Below, piece by piece: positions 11,346 through 23,425 of a DNA stretch of 64,000 nt; within the stretch, counting starts at the first letter, position 1; each line of letters starts with the position of its first letter. Source of the stretch: Paramecium sonneborni. Its lineage: Eukaryota; Ciliophora; Oligohymenophorea; Peniculida; Parameciidae. Made by a program: the position numbers and the translations under genes. Where the stretch lies: assembly GCA_905182985.1 (NCBI GenBank), contig CAJJDN010000055.1, positions 462,344-526,343 on the forward strand, in the 5' to 3' direction. The notes under the pieces were generated by a model, which saw nothing but the letters and a program-made list of their open reading frames with translations, did not search any database and was not told where the DNA came from.

Positions 11346-14300
11346 ATGGATTCATAAATGGAAGAGCAACAACTTTTTGGTAATCACTCCTTATCAAGTA
11401 AATTTAGTTTATAGAGATAGTCTCTAGTAGATACACAGAAAGAAACAATCCATTACATCTTTATCATCATACTAATTAGATTGGAATAAAACAAATACCT
11501 GAGATAGAAAATTAAGAAATCCCTTTTGAAGATGGGAGTGCCTAAGAACAAATCTCTCAGCATAATTTATCTAATCCAATAACATCATCAGAAAGAAAAA
11601 GCTATATACAGCATCAAAATAATGAAAATAAGGAATCCCCATTTCGATAACCTTTAGAAAGATAGAGCTAATTCATTCCTGAGCCAGATGAACAAAAAAA
11701 CTTTTTGCAACTAATTAGAAGAAAAAAATTGATATAAAAATTTATATCAAGAACTCGATAAAAAGCTTATATATTTACATAATTATTGGCAGAGTAATTT
11801 ATGAAATTCTAATTCGAATAGTACATTATTAAGAATAAACAAAATATTAAAAATGTAATTGATAATGAAAATAATGAAAAGATGAAAACAGGTAAATTAA
11901 ATTTTATCCCTTTGTTTTAAACTCAATAACCTATTCTTATGATTTGGGAATTCTTTGTGTTTATTTAAACTTTATATATAACTTGGTGGGGACCATTCAC
12001 AGTAGTATTTGAAAATAATGTTCATAAAAATACAATATCTGAAAGTATAATTATATATTTTGGGATATTTGATGTATTTATGATGATGAATAAGAGTTTA
12101 GTTTATTAAGGATAGATTTTAGAAGATAGAAAAACGATAATAAAATAATATTTAAAAAATTAATTTGGAGCTGATTTGATTTCAATATTTACAATATGTT
12201 GTATTGATAATAGAAATTATGCATAAGATTAGGAAATAATTTTTATAATTTTAGTATTAATTTTGATATACATAAATTAAAAACGAATAATGAATATTTT
12301 AGATAAAATTCAGGAATCTTTTGATGTTTAATAGGATGCATTTGATTTGATAAAGGTTTTGTTGATAATAGGATATTTTGCTCATATAAGTGCATGTATA
12401 TGGGCTCGAATATCAATGATAAGTGATAAACTTGGTTGTATGTCTTGGATGAAAAATTATGATGTAGATAATCAATCATCATGGATTTAATATAATTTTT
12501 CATTTTATTGGGCTACGATGACAATGGTAACAGTTGGTTATGGAGATATAACTCCATAGAATGAATATGAAATGTTGTGTGCAATATTAATAATGTTCAT
12601 AGCGAGTATCATATTTGGTTATTCATTGAATTCTATTGGAATAATTTTAAAGAATATAAATGATCGATAATAGAAGTTTAGGTAATAAGTTAATAAGAAT
12701 AGGAAGAAAATCTTAATTGTTAATAAATTCTTATATGAACAAGAATCAAGTGAGTGTTTAATTGTAATGTAAAATAAGGAACTACTTGAAATATTATATA
12801 GAATAAGATAATTTTTAAAATGATGAAGAGGTAATAACACTATTTTGATATGAATAGTTAAATTCTTTGATTTCTAAATTATCTCCAGGATTGAGAGAAG
12901 AGTTGTTATATGATATATAAAAGAAACCTTTAAAATCTATGGATTTTTTTATTAAGGAAATGTCTTAGGAAGTTTAGAAATAGATAGCTTATCAATTATA
13001 AGCATAACATTTTGCACCTTTGGAAGTTATATATTAATAAAATAGTTATGATGATAATTCATTATATTTGATAGTAGAAGGACAAGTTTAATTGATTGAT
13101 GAAAGAAATAATGAGATTGTTCATAAATATGAAAAAGGATAGTGTTTTGGTAAATATGAATTTTTTACTGGTTTAAATAGAGAGTTATAAGCTAGGAGTG
13201 AAACATTTTCACATGTCTATAGTCTGAAAAGGAATGATATGATTAAAATATTAGAAGACTTTATGGATGAGAAAGAGAAATTTGCAAATATGAAAGATTA
13301 AATAATAATTCTTAAAAATTTGTAGATAATTGATTTTAATTGTTATTTCTGTAATGAATTTACTCATACTTATAATTAATGTCCTTATTTATAATACAAA
13401 CCAGATTTAGAGAGATTAATAAAGAGAGATGGATTTTGTAAATAAAATAGAAGTCGTTTTATGAGATAAAAATTAAGGACAGGATCCTCTTTAAATTTAT
13501 TAATAGTATTATATTATATATAATTAATTTAGATAAAGAAAGAATAACATGATAAATTTCTAAAAGATATAGGTATTGAATTAGATAGTTCATAATCTTC
13601 ATCATCGTCATCTAGTGAAAAGAAAGAACAATCTTAATAGTTATCAAATTAACGGAGTAATTCTATAGAGAGAAAGGAAGAATTTTAATAAGGAAAGAAG
13701 GAATATTTGTCAACTGTAAATTTAGAGAATAAAATGACAGAAAGGTATACAAAGTAGAGAAAGAATTAAAGATAGGGATCTCATAATACTCATTTAATTT
13801 AAACATAAGCTATAAAAACATTATAGATGGATTAAGAGGTTGAGAATACACATCTTTCTAAACGGAAGAGATCATAATCTATTAAAGATATAGCTCCAAA
13901 GAATAACAAAAGAAGAAATAGTTAAGATTCATAAAGTGGAGGAGGTTCAAATCAGAATAAGAAAGCTATGTCAATGAATAATACGACAACCAAGATATTG
14001 AATAATATTAATTTAAATAGCATCAAATCTATTATAGAATAATAAATAGATTTTGTAAAATTGACAGAAGAAATAGATTAAAATAGATTATAATTCTTAA
14101 ATTGTGATATGGAAAAGAGTTAATAGTTTAAATACTATTTGCCATAGAATAATTTAAATTAGATTTTATTATAGTATCAATTAAGATAAAGAAGTAATAA
14201 GTTTAAAGGAAGATGTGAATCAAATAGATATTCAATATTTTATAATGTTAAAAAATAAGGATAGATAAATAGATGTTAAAAGGGAGGTAGAGGAAGTCGT

Positions 14301-14384
14301 GTTTGTTCACCAGGGAGTAAGAAATTGATATGTAAGAATAAAAAAAAATCATTTTTAATAAGTCCTTTGTAATAGGAAGGTTGA
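11346..14384 (+). CDS. Cyclic-nucleotide-binding type K+ channel (CNG/EAG-like)
   Basis: ATG 11346, TGA 14382-14384. Introns of 23, 25, 27 and 27 nt give about 978 aa. A long Gln/Ser-rich N-terminus precedes six hydrophobic segments (about 11930-12660). The pore, near residue 390, is T-V-G-Y-G-D-I-T-P, a K+-selective filter. The C-linker follows (L-R-E-E-L), then a cyclic-nucleotide-binding-like fold (Y-L-I-V-E-G...F-G-K-Y-E-F-F-T-G). After that domain comes C-Y-F-C-x5-H-x4-C-P-Y-L-Q-Y-K-P-D-L-E, a motif shared with the channel at 23007-25675. A basic Ser/Gln-rich tail of about 300 residues follows. The 25-nt intron near 12683-12707 ends in AAG; its removal gives a gap-free match to the second channel. 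Such channels shape ciliary membrane potential and swimming in Paramecium (family knowledge). Confidence 0.88.
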
Positions 14385-14438
14385 TATTGTGATTAAATAT
14401 ATAAATAACCGTTTTTGTATATTATTAATTTTATTGAG

Positions 14439-15675
14439 ATGAATAAGTTCATAAGTATAGTGTTGATTGCGTTAGTGAGTGTTTAAGCATTGGATATCGA
14501 TTTAACATTGTTATTATAGGTATGGAGATTATAGTAATAATGAAAGACAGGATCTTAATCAAATGATGCTGTTCAAGCAGTTTATGATTTATTGAATGAT
14601 TTAAAGACAAGCAATATAGAAGCATAAGGAGTAGCAGATGAAAAGAATATTTCAGATGAAGAAATAGGATAATCTAGAATAGCAGCTTTGTCAAAAGTTA
14701 ATGAATTAAACTAAAAAGCATGGACAAGTGCAAAAGCAAGAAGAGAATAAATTGGTGTTGAATATAGAGTATATAATATTAAGATAATAAAAAGGAAGCA
14801 ACAGATTATATAGCTTGGGCAACATAAAGATTAGCTGATATTGATAGAAGAGAAGTAGAATTAGAAGAATTAAGATGTTTTTCAAATGGATTATTTGTAA
14901 GAGCAATCAAATAACATAATGATGCTTTAGGTGTTATTAGAATATTGAAAAATGATTTAAGGTATTAAATTACTATAAATAAAATAAGTGGTTATTTAAC
15001 AGGTGCTCCATCTTCAATGGTTGAACTTAAAGTTGAGAATGTAGCTGATAAACTTAAATAATATAGTCAACTATTTAATTAAGATGCAATGAGCAAATTT
15101 GCTTAATTAGCATCAGAATAAGCATCAGGAAATGCTGAATTACATGCTTTAGGAGAGAATGAAAGTACTACAGGAACAGATAGATAACCAGGACTTAATG
15201 TTGGTTAATTGGTTTACAATGCTCTAAGTGATTTAGAAGATTAACTTAAATCAGCCTTAGCTGCACTTGAATAAAATGAAATTGCAGGATACTATTAGTT
15301 AGCTGATTGGTTAGCTGATTCAGAAGCTGAAAAAGCTCATTTATAAGATGAAATCTAAAGAAAAACTTAACTCTAAGATAAATTAGTTGTGGTATTTATT
15401 CTTTATTATTTAAATCTATCAGTAAGAATAAGCTGCTCTTGCTGTCTAAGCTAAGGCTAATTCAGTACTTAAAGATTCATAAAATGCTATTAATGCTGCC
15501 ACTGCTAGTCTATAAGAATTGAGAGATCTTTATGAAACTGAATTAAATAGAAGAAATGGTAATTCTCTTATATTTTATTATTATAGAGGAAAATGCCATC
15601 ATTGACGAAGTTATTCATATTTTCAAATAACAAGTCTTAGAAATGGCTAATCAAACCTCTTATGGAAAGAAATGA
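14439..15675 (+). CDS. Trichocyst matrix protein (secretory granule core)
   Basis: ATG 14439, TGA 15673-15675. Five introns (27, 26, 27, 31, 28 nt) leave exactly 366 codons, 365 aa. An N-terminal signal peptide (M-N-K-F-I-S-I-V-L-I-A-L) precedes long amphipathic helices rich in Ala, Gln and Leu (A-L-S-K-V-N-E-L-N-Q; L-A-D-W-L-A-D-S-E-A-E-K-A). This is the composition and heptad pattern of Paramecium trichocyst matrix proteins, which are cleaved and crystallise inside trichocysts to be ejected on stimulation. Three of the introns end in AAG. Family call is from composition and architecture; the specific subfamily is not assigned. Confidence 0.8.
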
Positions 15676-15774
15676 AATATTAATATTATCAATTTAAACT
15701 CAATATAAATATATACATATATAATAGATCTAGATAACTAAATTGATATACATAGATATATAAATATCAACCTT

Positions 15775-16862
15775 TCAACTAATCCACTTGTTAAATTATC
15801 CATTATTCCAAAGACCTTCTCTCTCTTTTCCTAAAGGATTATATTGAATTCCTTTTCCATGTTACATACCATTAACCCACTATCCTTTATACATCCAATT
15901 ATCAGGCCTAATTTACTATAATATTAGCATTTACCATATGAATAATCCTTCCCCATGTTCTAAATCATTCTCATATTATCCTTCATATTTTCTAGAGTCT
16001 ACCCATTGATAGATTCCTTAACCATTTCTTTTAATTTAACCATCCACTGTAATTACTTATCCAAAATATCTATCTCCATTTTTATACTCAATAGTTACTT
16101 CTCCTTATAACTAATCATTTTAAAATTCTCCTTAATAAACATTTCCTGTAATATAATCTAATAATCTTCCTTCTCCACATTTTATATTACTCTTAAAATC
16201 TCCACTATACTCATATTTGCCTTATAATATTTCTTTTCCTTTTCCATGTTTTTAATCATCCATCCAATCTCCTTCATATTAATAATAACCACTACAAAAT
16301 AATCCTCTACCATTAGCTTTTCCATTTTATGAAAATCCTTCATAATAATCTCCTGATCCCATAATTATTCTTCCAAATCCAAATGGTAATCCTCCTCTCC
16401 AATATCCTTCATAATATTCTTAACCTATTATTGCTCTACCCCAACCAAATCTCTAATTATTTTATATCTAACCCTCATATATAATTCCATCTGGAAATTA
16501 ACAAGGAGGTACTGTCTCAATATTATTCAATAAAGAATCTGCTTATGGAGGTTGTAAATGTCCTATTTTAATCAATACTTATTAAATCATTGGACTTACA
16601 CTTGGAAACTATTCTAGTGTTTTTACACTCATTATCTAAGATTAACTATTTGATCTATGAAATCTTTGACTTTGATGACCTGTACTTAAACACTATGATC
16701 CTGCCAAAGTTCTCTAAATTACTTAAGATTACTTTAATGATTAAGAACCATCTAATGATCCAAATTAATATAAGCTTCGTTTCATGTCTTCCACTGTATG
16801 AAATTCTTATGTCAAGTCTTATAATTTCTAAAATAAACAATTCAAACTTTAAGCAAAGTCAT
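15775..16862 (-). CDS. MORN-repeat protein
   Basis: ATG 16862, TGA 15777-15775. Introns of 20 nt (near 16824-16843) and 27 nt (near 15918-15944) give 346 aa. About ten MORN repeats (Y-E-G-x-W/F-x2-G-x2-x-G-x-G) run from residue about 115 to the C-terminus, for example Y-E-G-D-W-M-D-D-Q-K-H-G-K-G. The first 110 residues are Ser/Gln-rich, with a short helical start. MORN proteins bind phospholipid or act as cortical scaffolds; in ciliates they are common at the cell cortex. The gene is convergent with the trichocyst gene (99 nt gap) and head-to-tail with the zinc-finger gene upstream. Confidence 0.85.
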
Positions 16863-16985
16863 TCTTCAAAAGATTGAATTATTGCTATTAATTTTATGTA
16901 CTCTTGTATCTAACTCTATTACTTGGTGATTATAATGTACTAACTACATTATTCAAACAATTTAATATCTCACATCTTAATTAGT

Positions 16986-17595
16986 TCAAATTTCCATTTC
17001 TTCATATTACAGTATTTTATACTTGTTAATAATCTACATCAATGATTATTCAGATACAGGTAACTCTTTATCTTAATCTTTAGAAAATATTGTATTGAAT
17101 AAGTAATTGTTGCTTTCATTCCTCTTTTACTCATTTTATTGTATCTCCTATAATTACTATTTAAAATTTGTATTTTTTGCCTGCTACTCACATAAATCTC
17201 TTTTTATTATATCTTAAATCTATTTCTTTGCCTTATCTGAACTGTCATAGAATATTTTAAACAACTACGATATATCAGCATCTAAATCTTAAGCTTCCTT
17301 ATCGATCAATGCATTATATTCCTTTAATTTTTTATCTAAATCTTAAAGAGTACTATTTATATTTGGAATCAAAACTGTTTTTGTTTTCCCATTCTACTAA
17401 AACAAAAAATCATTAAGTTAATTTAAATAATTCTTGTGCTCATTTTTATGTTATACATTTCCATTTATACCTAATATTTCTATTATTGAATTTACATTAC
17501 TGACATAGAAGATTACCATAACTGCAGTTCACTTTAGTGCATACAAAACATACAAAATTACCTGGATGTTTGCGGCATTAAAGTACGTATGACAT
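16986..17595 (-). CDS. Zinc-binding (B-box-like) coiled-coil protein
   Basis: ATG 17595, TGA 16988-16986, one 25-nt intron near 17467-17491, 194 aa. The N-terminus has a Cys/His array: C-x2-K-H-P-x4-C-x2-C-x4-C-x6-C-x2-C-x6-H-x3-H, a B-box-like or related treble-clef pattern. The remaining 140 residues are predicted coiled coil rich in Gln, Lys and Asp. Proteins of this shape are numerous in Paramecium and lack known roles. The intron placement joins the last Cys to the His pair and restores the motif, which supports it. The upstream gene's stop is only 24 nt away. Confidence 0.6.
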
Positions 17596-17619
17596 TTTAT
17601 AATTATTTAATTATTATAT

Positions 17620-18438
17620 TCATTTAGGACTAGTTATTGACAAAAATGGTGCTTAACTTTAATTATCTTAAAATAAGTCATCCTTTATAATTACTTCAGG
17701 TACCTTTATTACCCAATCTCTATTAATACCTTTTGTCTCTTTTTCATTTTCATTATTTTATCTTCTCTCTTTATTCTATTAATCATTATCACCTTTATCA
17801 TATTTATTATATTTATCATTTCTCTCATTTCTCTCATTTTTATCATATTTCCATTATTTTTCATTTTTATCATATCTCTCATAATTATTCATTTTATCAT
17901 ATCGATCCTGCTTATCATTTCTATCATAATTATTATTCCTATTATATCTATTATATCTCTCCTCATTATCATTATTTACATATTTATCATATTTTTCATT
18001 TCTGTCATATTTATCTGAATAATAACTTTTCTCATTACTATTTCTTCTTTCATTATCTCTATAATTACCTCTGAAATCTTTTTATTTACTATTTTTCTAA
18101 TCAGAACAATGTTTCCAATATTTTTTATTTTATTCATCATTAGACTCAAATTTTTAGTAATCTCTGTAATTATTATTATTATTCCTTAAATCTCCCTTAG
18201 ATTTATCTTAAACTTCTATATTTTTATCTGCAATCTCAAATATAGATCTTAAAATCTCAGTTATACTCTTATTTTCTGAATCTCTAATAAATTGTACTAA
18301 TATATCCATTAATGTAATCTTTTATAAATTAGCAATAAATCTTTCTGAATTTATCATCGGAGGAATTGGATACCCATTTTCTAATGTCTAATCTGTTGAA
18401 TTTCTTTTTTTCCTTATTATCGGCATTGAGTTATCCAT
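17620..18438 (-). CDS. Low-complexity Arg/Asp/Asn/Tyr-rich protein
   Basis: Intronless, ATG 18438, TGA 17622-17620, 272 aa. The first 90 residues look globular (I-N-S-E-R-F-I-A-N-L...L-R-S-I-F-E-I-A-D). From residue about 95 to 235 the protein is made of short degenerate units such as N-D-K-Y, Y-D-R-N-D-K and N-E-R-N-E-R. The C-terminus returns to ordinary sequence. Mixed-charge, Tyr/Arg-rich stretches like this occur in RNA-binding and condensate-forming proteins, but no RNA-binding fold is visible. The opposite strand gives a His/Tyr-rich standard-code ORF that is only a shadow. Confidence 0.6.
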
Positions 18439-18575
18439 TAAATAAATTATCTGTAAAATTAGTTAAAAAATTATAAAAAAGTAGAATTATTATATTAATT
18501 GAAAATTTTACAGGTGAATTTTAGTTATCAAATTTAATATGTGCTTAAGATAATATTATATATGTATAATAAAAT

Positions 18576-19049
18576 TCATAACAAAGATAAAGAAAATTCA
18601 TTACAAGGTATTTAAAAAAGTGTAAACTTTAGGATTTGATGTTCTTTTTGTTCCTATTTCCCAAGAGTACTTTTTTTATTGTTAAACAATCTATTCCATT
18701 TTTTTAATTTATATTTGCAATTATAGCAATGATGGATTAATTTCTTAGGGATTTTATGTCTTTTTTCTGTCATTTTATTTTTTGTATCTCCAGAAAGATA
18801 AGAAATTTCTTGGCAAAGTATGCTTAGGAAAATCTGCTGTATTTCGATGGATGATGAATTCTTTTGACAATCTAAAATCACAATATTACTTAACAGGGGT
18901 TGCTTAAAGAACTTATCTTTAAGTTTAATCGATGCTTTTGACTCTATTTCTTAAACATCTTATTGGAAATTCAGCATTTGTTGTAGTGAGGTTGTTTTAA
19001 TTTATTTTTGCATAACTAGATTTTGTTTATCTAAATTTATTCTTTTCAT
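18576..19049 (-). CDS. Unknown small helical protein
   Basis: Intronless, 157 aa, ATG 19049, TGA 18578-18576. The frame is open throughout with local codon usage and Gln coded by TAA/TAG. The N-terminal 60 residues are likely coiled coil (Q-K-Q-I-K-T-T-S-L-Q-Q-M-L), the middle mixed, and near residue 115 there is a C-x2-C pair (H-H-C-Y-N-C-K-Y-K). A basic C-terminus follows. I do not recognise the family. About 300 nt of AT-rich spacer separates it from the next minus-strand gene. Confidence 0.5.
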
Positions 19050-19345
19050 CTTGATTAGTATAGAGATGTTGCTATTACTAACAAATCTCTTTTAAGATTA
19101 CTTAATAATTTTGATTGGTAACCTACCAGGGAGAAAGATCATCAGTATTGAATTTATCTTAAGTAAAACTTTGTTACATAATTTATTTTTTATTTCATCT
19201 TTTTGATTGTATGGTTTTTAATTTTAAAGTTCAAAGATTTATTAATTAAAAATAGAAGCAAAAAGGATTATGTAAAAAATAAATAATAAATATATTAAAT
19301 GTTCAATGTCTAAATTGCAGACACAATAATATTTTTATAAATATT

Positions 19346-20530
19346 TCAAAATATTAGACATCCTGCATTAAATTCATGTTCATTTGCTTCATTTTCTACA
19401 ACATTGTATTAATCTTCATATTTTTTGTCAAATTCATCTAAATTATATTGATATATTAAACCATAACTAGGTTTGAAATTGATTTCTATAGGTTCTTATC
19501 TGAATAATTAATCATTTTATTTTAATGTAGACTATTATTATTAAGTATGAACAGGTGTTGTAGGTCTATATTAATTAATAATTGATTCTTCACGTTCTGA
19601 TGGTATTTTATAGTTAGATTTATGTAATATTTAATCTTATTTATTTTCATTTTTGATAAGTATTTATTATTATTGAAAAGATTCATTTATTTTTTATTTA
19701 GCAAGACTTGCTTATTCAGAAGGCATATTATTATTACTTGATCTCTGAATTTAAGAATCTAAAGTAATTCTGTCTTAAACATATGGATTATATGAAGTTT
19801 ATCTAAATATTTAAATAATTTTTAACATGTTTGATTAATTGGGTTATACAATAGATCTTTATGAAGATTAGAAATCTCTTGATTTATCTAATTATTCATA
19901 TTTTATAGGTTCAAACTTATAAGGTTCAAATTTCTAATAAACTTTAGGTTAATCTTATTTGGAAAATTAATCTGTTTCATAATTCTGAAATTGTTTTTCA
20001 TACTTTGGAACTTCATAAGTGGTTTTATTCTGATAATTATGAACACTACCTTAAGGTTCTTAATCTTGATTGATAATAATATTTAATACATGTATTGATA
20101 TATGCTATCATAATTATTAGTTCAAGTACCTGTCTAAATAAATGATCCACTTTCTGGTTTTTTATAGTCTAGACTTTAATAATTAAATTATGAAGTCTAT
20201 TTTGCATTCACATATTATGGTTTGTAAACTTAACTAGTTCTGTAAGTGTCTAATTCTGAATTTTGATATTTTTTCTATTCATTTAGATTTTAATCATCAT
20301 TAGGAGCTAGTTAAATAATTTTAAATACAGTTTTTTTCTATATATTCTGTTACTCCATATTAATAATTTATTTATTGTTGTTCTGTTTTTTTTTGTTCTG
20401 TGCTTGTATTTCTAATTGATCTTGTTAATCGTTTAGTTGGTTCTAATTCAGAACCTGAATCAAATATTGCTCTTGCTGTTCCCATTCTCTGACTTGTAGC
20501 TATTGGACTTTAACTTCTTCGATCTAACAT
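19346..20530 (-). CDS. Gln-rich protein of unknown function
   Basis: ATG 20530, TGA 19348-19346. Introns of 22, 25 and 25 nt (the last two separated by a short exon, one ending in AAG) leave 371 codons, 370 aa. The protein is rich in Gln, Ser, Tyr and Asn throughout and probably disordered, with repeated P-Y-K-F-E-P and Y-x-x-P-x-Y-E style segments in the middle. The C-terminal 50 residues look more ordered (Y-G-L-I-Y-Q-Y-N-L-D-E-F). No domain recognised. Its 5' half is duplicated twice by the assembly (see repeats). It is divergent from the K+ channel gene, with 254 nt between starts. Confidence 0.65.
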
Positions 20531-21203
20531 TTTTATTATTAAAATTTTAATAATCTTTAAATTTATTATTATCATATATATTATTCTCTAATTCCTTAAA
20601 GATCTGTTCCAAAATTTTCTAATTCATAATTTATTAATATTTCGAAACCTCCGCTTTAATTAACAAAGTAACGAAAATACTTAATATAAATAATTAACTT
20701 AATTCTTTTAATGATTAAAATAGTCAAATTAATCCAGTATTCTCTGTTTAAATAAACATAAACAAAATTATCCCATAAATATTTATGATTATTTAAAGTG
20801 AAAGAAATATTATTAATTCACGAAGATCTAGTATTGGACCATCATTCACAAGAAATCCTTCATATATTTAATATAGAAAATAAAATTCAGATTGCTCTAT
20901 TTATTCAGAATCAAAAGATTAAGCTGATTCAATCAACTAATTAAAATAAGATTACTAGGAGAGATAATAAAGGGCCTAGTCTATTTATAGTTCATTTGCT
21001 GTATAATAATATCTAAAGTTAGAAAAAACTATTTTCAAAAAGTGGGGATAATAAAAAATAATAAAGCGAAGAACAAGTTACTAATTTTTTAAAATAAATC
21101 AAAAGTAAAGCAATTGTTAACAGATTTATTTCAAATCTTTTTAGAAATTCATACATTTTACCATAAAAGTTGTAGTCATAATTTTAAGATTAGTACATAT
21201 CTA
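20059..21203. repeat. Assembly duplication unit A (reference copy)
   Basis: This 1145-nt segment recurs exactly twice more downstream: 20129-21203 as 21205-22279, and 20059-21203 as 22281-23425. Each junction is a single N. It contains the 5' part of the Q-rich gene, the shared promoter region and the first 419 nt of the K+ channel gene (ATG 20785). The channel frame stops at the N here and is complete only in the third copy. Confidence 0.95.
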
Positions 21204-21204
21204 N

Positions 21205-22279
21205 CCTGTCTAAATAAATGATCCACTTTCTGGTTTTTTATAGTCTAGACTTTAATAATTAAATTATGAAGTCTATTTTGCATTCACATATTATGGTTTG
21301 TAAACTTAACTAGTTCTGTAAGTGTCTAATTCTGAATTTTGATATTTTTTCTATTCATTTAGATTTTAATCATCATTAGGAGCTAGTTAAATAATTTTAA
21401 ATACAGTTTTTTTCTATATATTCTGTTACTCCATATTAATAATTTATTTATTGTTGTTCTGTTTTTTTTTGTTCTGTGCTTGTATTTCTAATTGATCTTG
21501 TTAATCGTTTAGTTGGTTCTAATTCAGAACCTGAATCAAATATTGCTCTTGCTGTTCCCATTCTCTGACTTGTAGCTATTGGACTTTAACTTCTTCGATC
21601 TAACATTTTTATTATTAAAATTTTAATAATCTTTAAATTTATTATTATCATATATATTATTCTCTAATTCCTTAAAGATCTGTTCCAAAATTTTCTAATT
21701 CATAATTTATTAATATTTCGAAACCTCCGCTTTAATTAACAAAGTAACGAAAATACTTAATATAAATAATTAACTTAATTCTTTTAATGATTAAAATAGT
21801 CAAATTAATCCAGTATTCTCTGTTTAAATAAACATAAACAAAATTATCCCATAAATATTTATGATTATTTAAAGTGAAAGAAATATTATTAATTCACGAA
21901 GATCTAGTATTGGACCATCATTCACAAGAAATCCTTCATATATTTAATATAGAAAATAAAATTCAGATTGCTCTATTTATTCAGAATCAAAAGATTAAGC
22001 TGATTCAATCAACTAATTAAAATAAGATTACTAGGAGAGATAATAAAGGGCCTAGTCTATTTATAGTTCATTTGCTGTATAATAATATCTAAAGTTAGAA
22101 AAAACTATTTTCAAAAAGTGGGGATAATAAAAAATAATAAAGCGAAGAACAAGTTACTAATTTTTTAAAATAAATCAAAAGTAAAGCAATTGTTAACAGA
22201 TTTATTTCAAATCTTTTTAGAAATTCATACATTTTACCATAAAAGTTGTAGTCATAATTTTAAGATTAGTACATATCTA
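21205..22279. repeat. Assembly duplication unit A, second copy
   Basis: Exact copy of 20129-21203, bounded by single Ns at 21204 and 22280. It carries truncated duplicates of the Q-rich gene start (ATG 21606, minus) and the K+ channel start (ATG 21861, plus). These should not be counted as genes. Confidence 0.95.
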
Positions 22280-22280
22280 N

Positions 22281-23425
22281 CTTAATCTTGATTGATAATA
22301 ATATTTAATACATGTATTGATATATGCTATCATAATTATTAGTTCAAGTACCTGTCTAAATAAATGATCCACTTTCTGGTTTTTTATAGTCTAGACTTTA
22401 ATAATTAAATTATGAAGTCTATTTTGCATTCACATATTATGGTTTGTAAACTTAACTAGTTCTGTAAGTGTCTAATTCTGAATTTTGATATTTTTTCTAT
22501 TCATTTAGATTTTAATCATCATTAGGAGCTAGTTAAATAATTTTAAATACAGTTTTTTTCTATATATTCTGTTACTCCATATTAATAATTTATTTATTGT
22601 TGTTCTGTTTTTTTTTGTTCTGTGCTTGTATTTCTAATTGATCTTGTTAATCGTTTAGTTGGTTCTAATTCAGAACCTGAATCAAATATTGCTCTTGCTG
22701 TTCCCATTCTCTGACTTGTAGCTATTGGACTTTAACTTCTTCGATCTAACATTTTTATTATTAAAATTTTAATAATCTTTAAATTTATTATTATCATATA
22801 TATTATTCTCTAATTCCTTAAAGATCTGTTCCAAAATTTTCTAATTCATAATTTATTAATATTTCGAAACCTCCGCTTTAATTAACAAAGTAACGAAAAT
22901 ACTTAATATAAATAATTAACTTAATTCTTTTAATGATTAAAATAGTCAAATTAATCCAGTATTCTCTGTTTAAATAAACATAAACAAAATTATCCCATAA
23001 ATATTTATGATTATTTAAAGTGAAAGAAATATTATTAATTCACGAAGATCTAGTATTGGACCATCATTCACAAGAAATCCTTCATATATTTAATATAGAA
23101 AATAAAATTCAGATTGCTCTATTTATTCAGAATCAAAAGATTAAGCTGATTCAATCAACTAATTAAAATAAGATTACTAGGAGAGATAATAAAGGGCCTA
23201 GTCTATTTATAGTTCATTTGCTGTATAATAATATCTAAAGTTAGAAAAAACTATTTTCAAAAAGTGGGGATAATAAAAAATAATAAAGCGAAGAACAAGT
23301 TACTAATTTTTTAAAATAAATCAAAAGTAAAGCAATTGTTAACAGATTTATTTCAAATCTTTTTAGAAATTCATACATTTTACCATAAAAGTTGTAGTCA
23401 TAATTTTAAGATTAGTACATATCTA
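22281..23425. repeat. Assembly duplication unit A, third copy, leading into unique sequence
   Basis: Exact copy of 20059-21203. It includes a truncated duplicate of the Q-rich gene start (ATG 22752, minus) and the real 5' end of the K+ channel, which continues into unique sequence after 23425. Confidence 0.95.

Noticed and set aside
16590..16877. Plus-strand frame opposite the MORN gene
   Set aside because: The minus strand encodes clear MORN repeats with consistent introns; the plus frame is a shadow.
17733..18074. Long His/Tyr-rich plus-strand frame
   Set aside because: It is the reverse complement of the Asp/Arg/Asn/Tyr low-complexity gene, whose frame has a start, stop and an ordered N-terminus.
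20059..23425. Tandem array, recent gene triplication or repeat family
   Set aside because: Copies are exact, of unequal length, and joined only at single N bases, as expected for unmerged contig ends.
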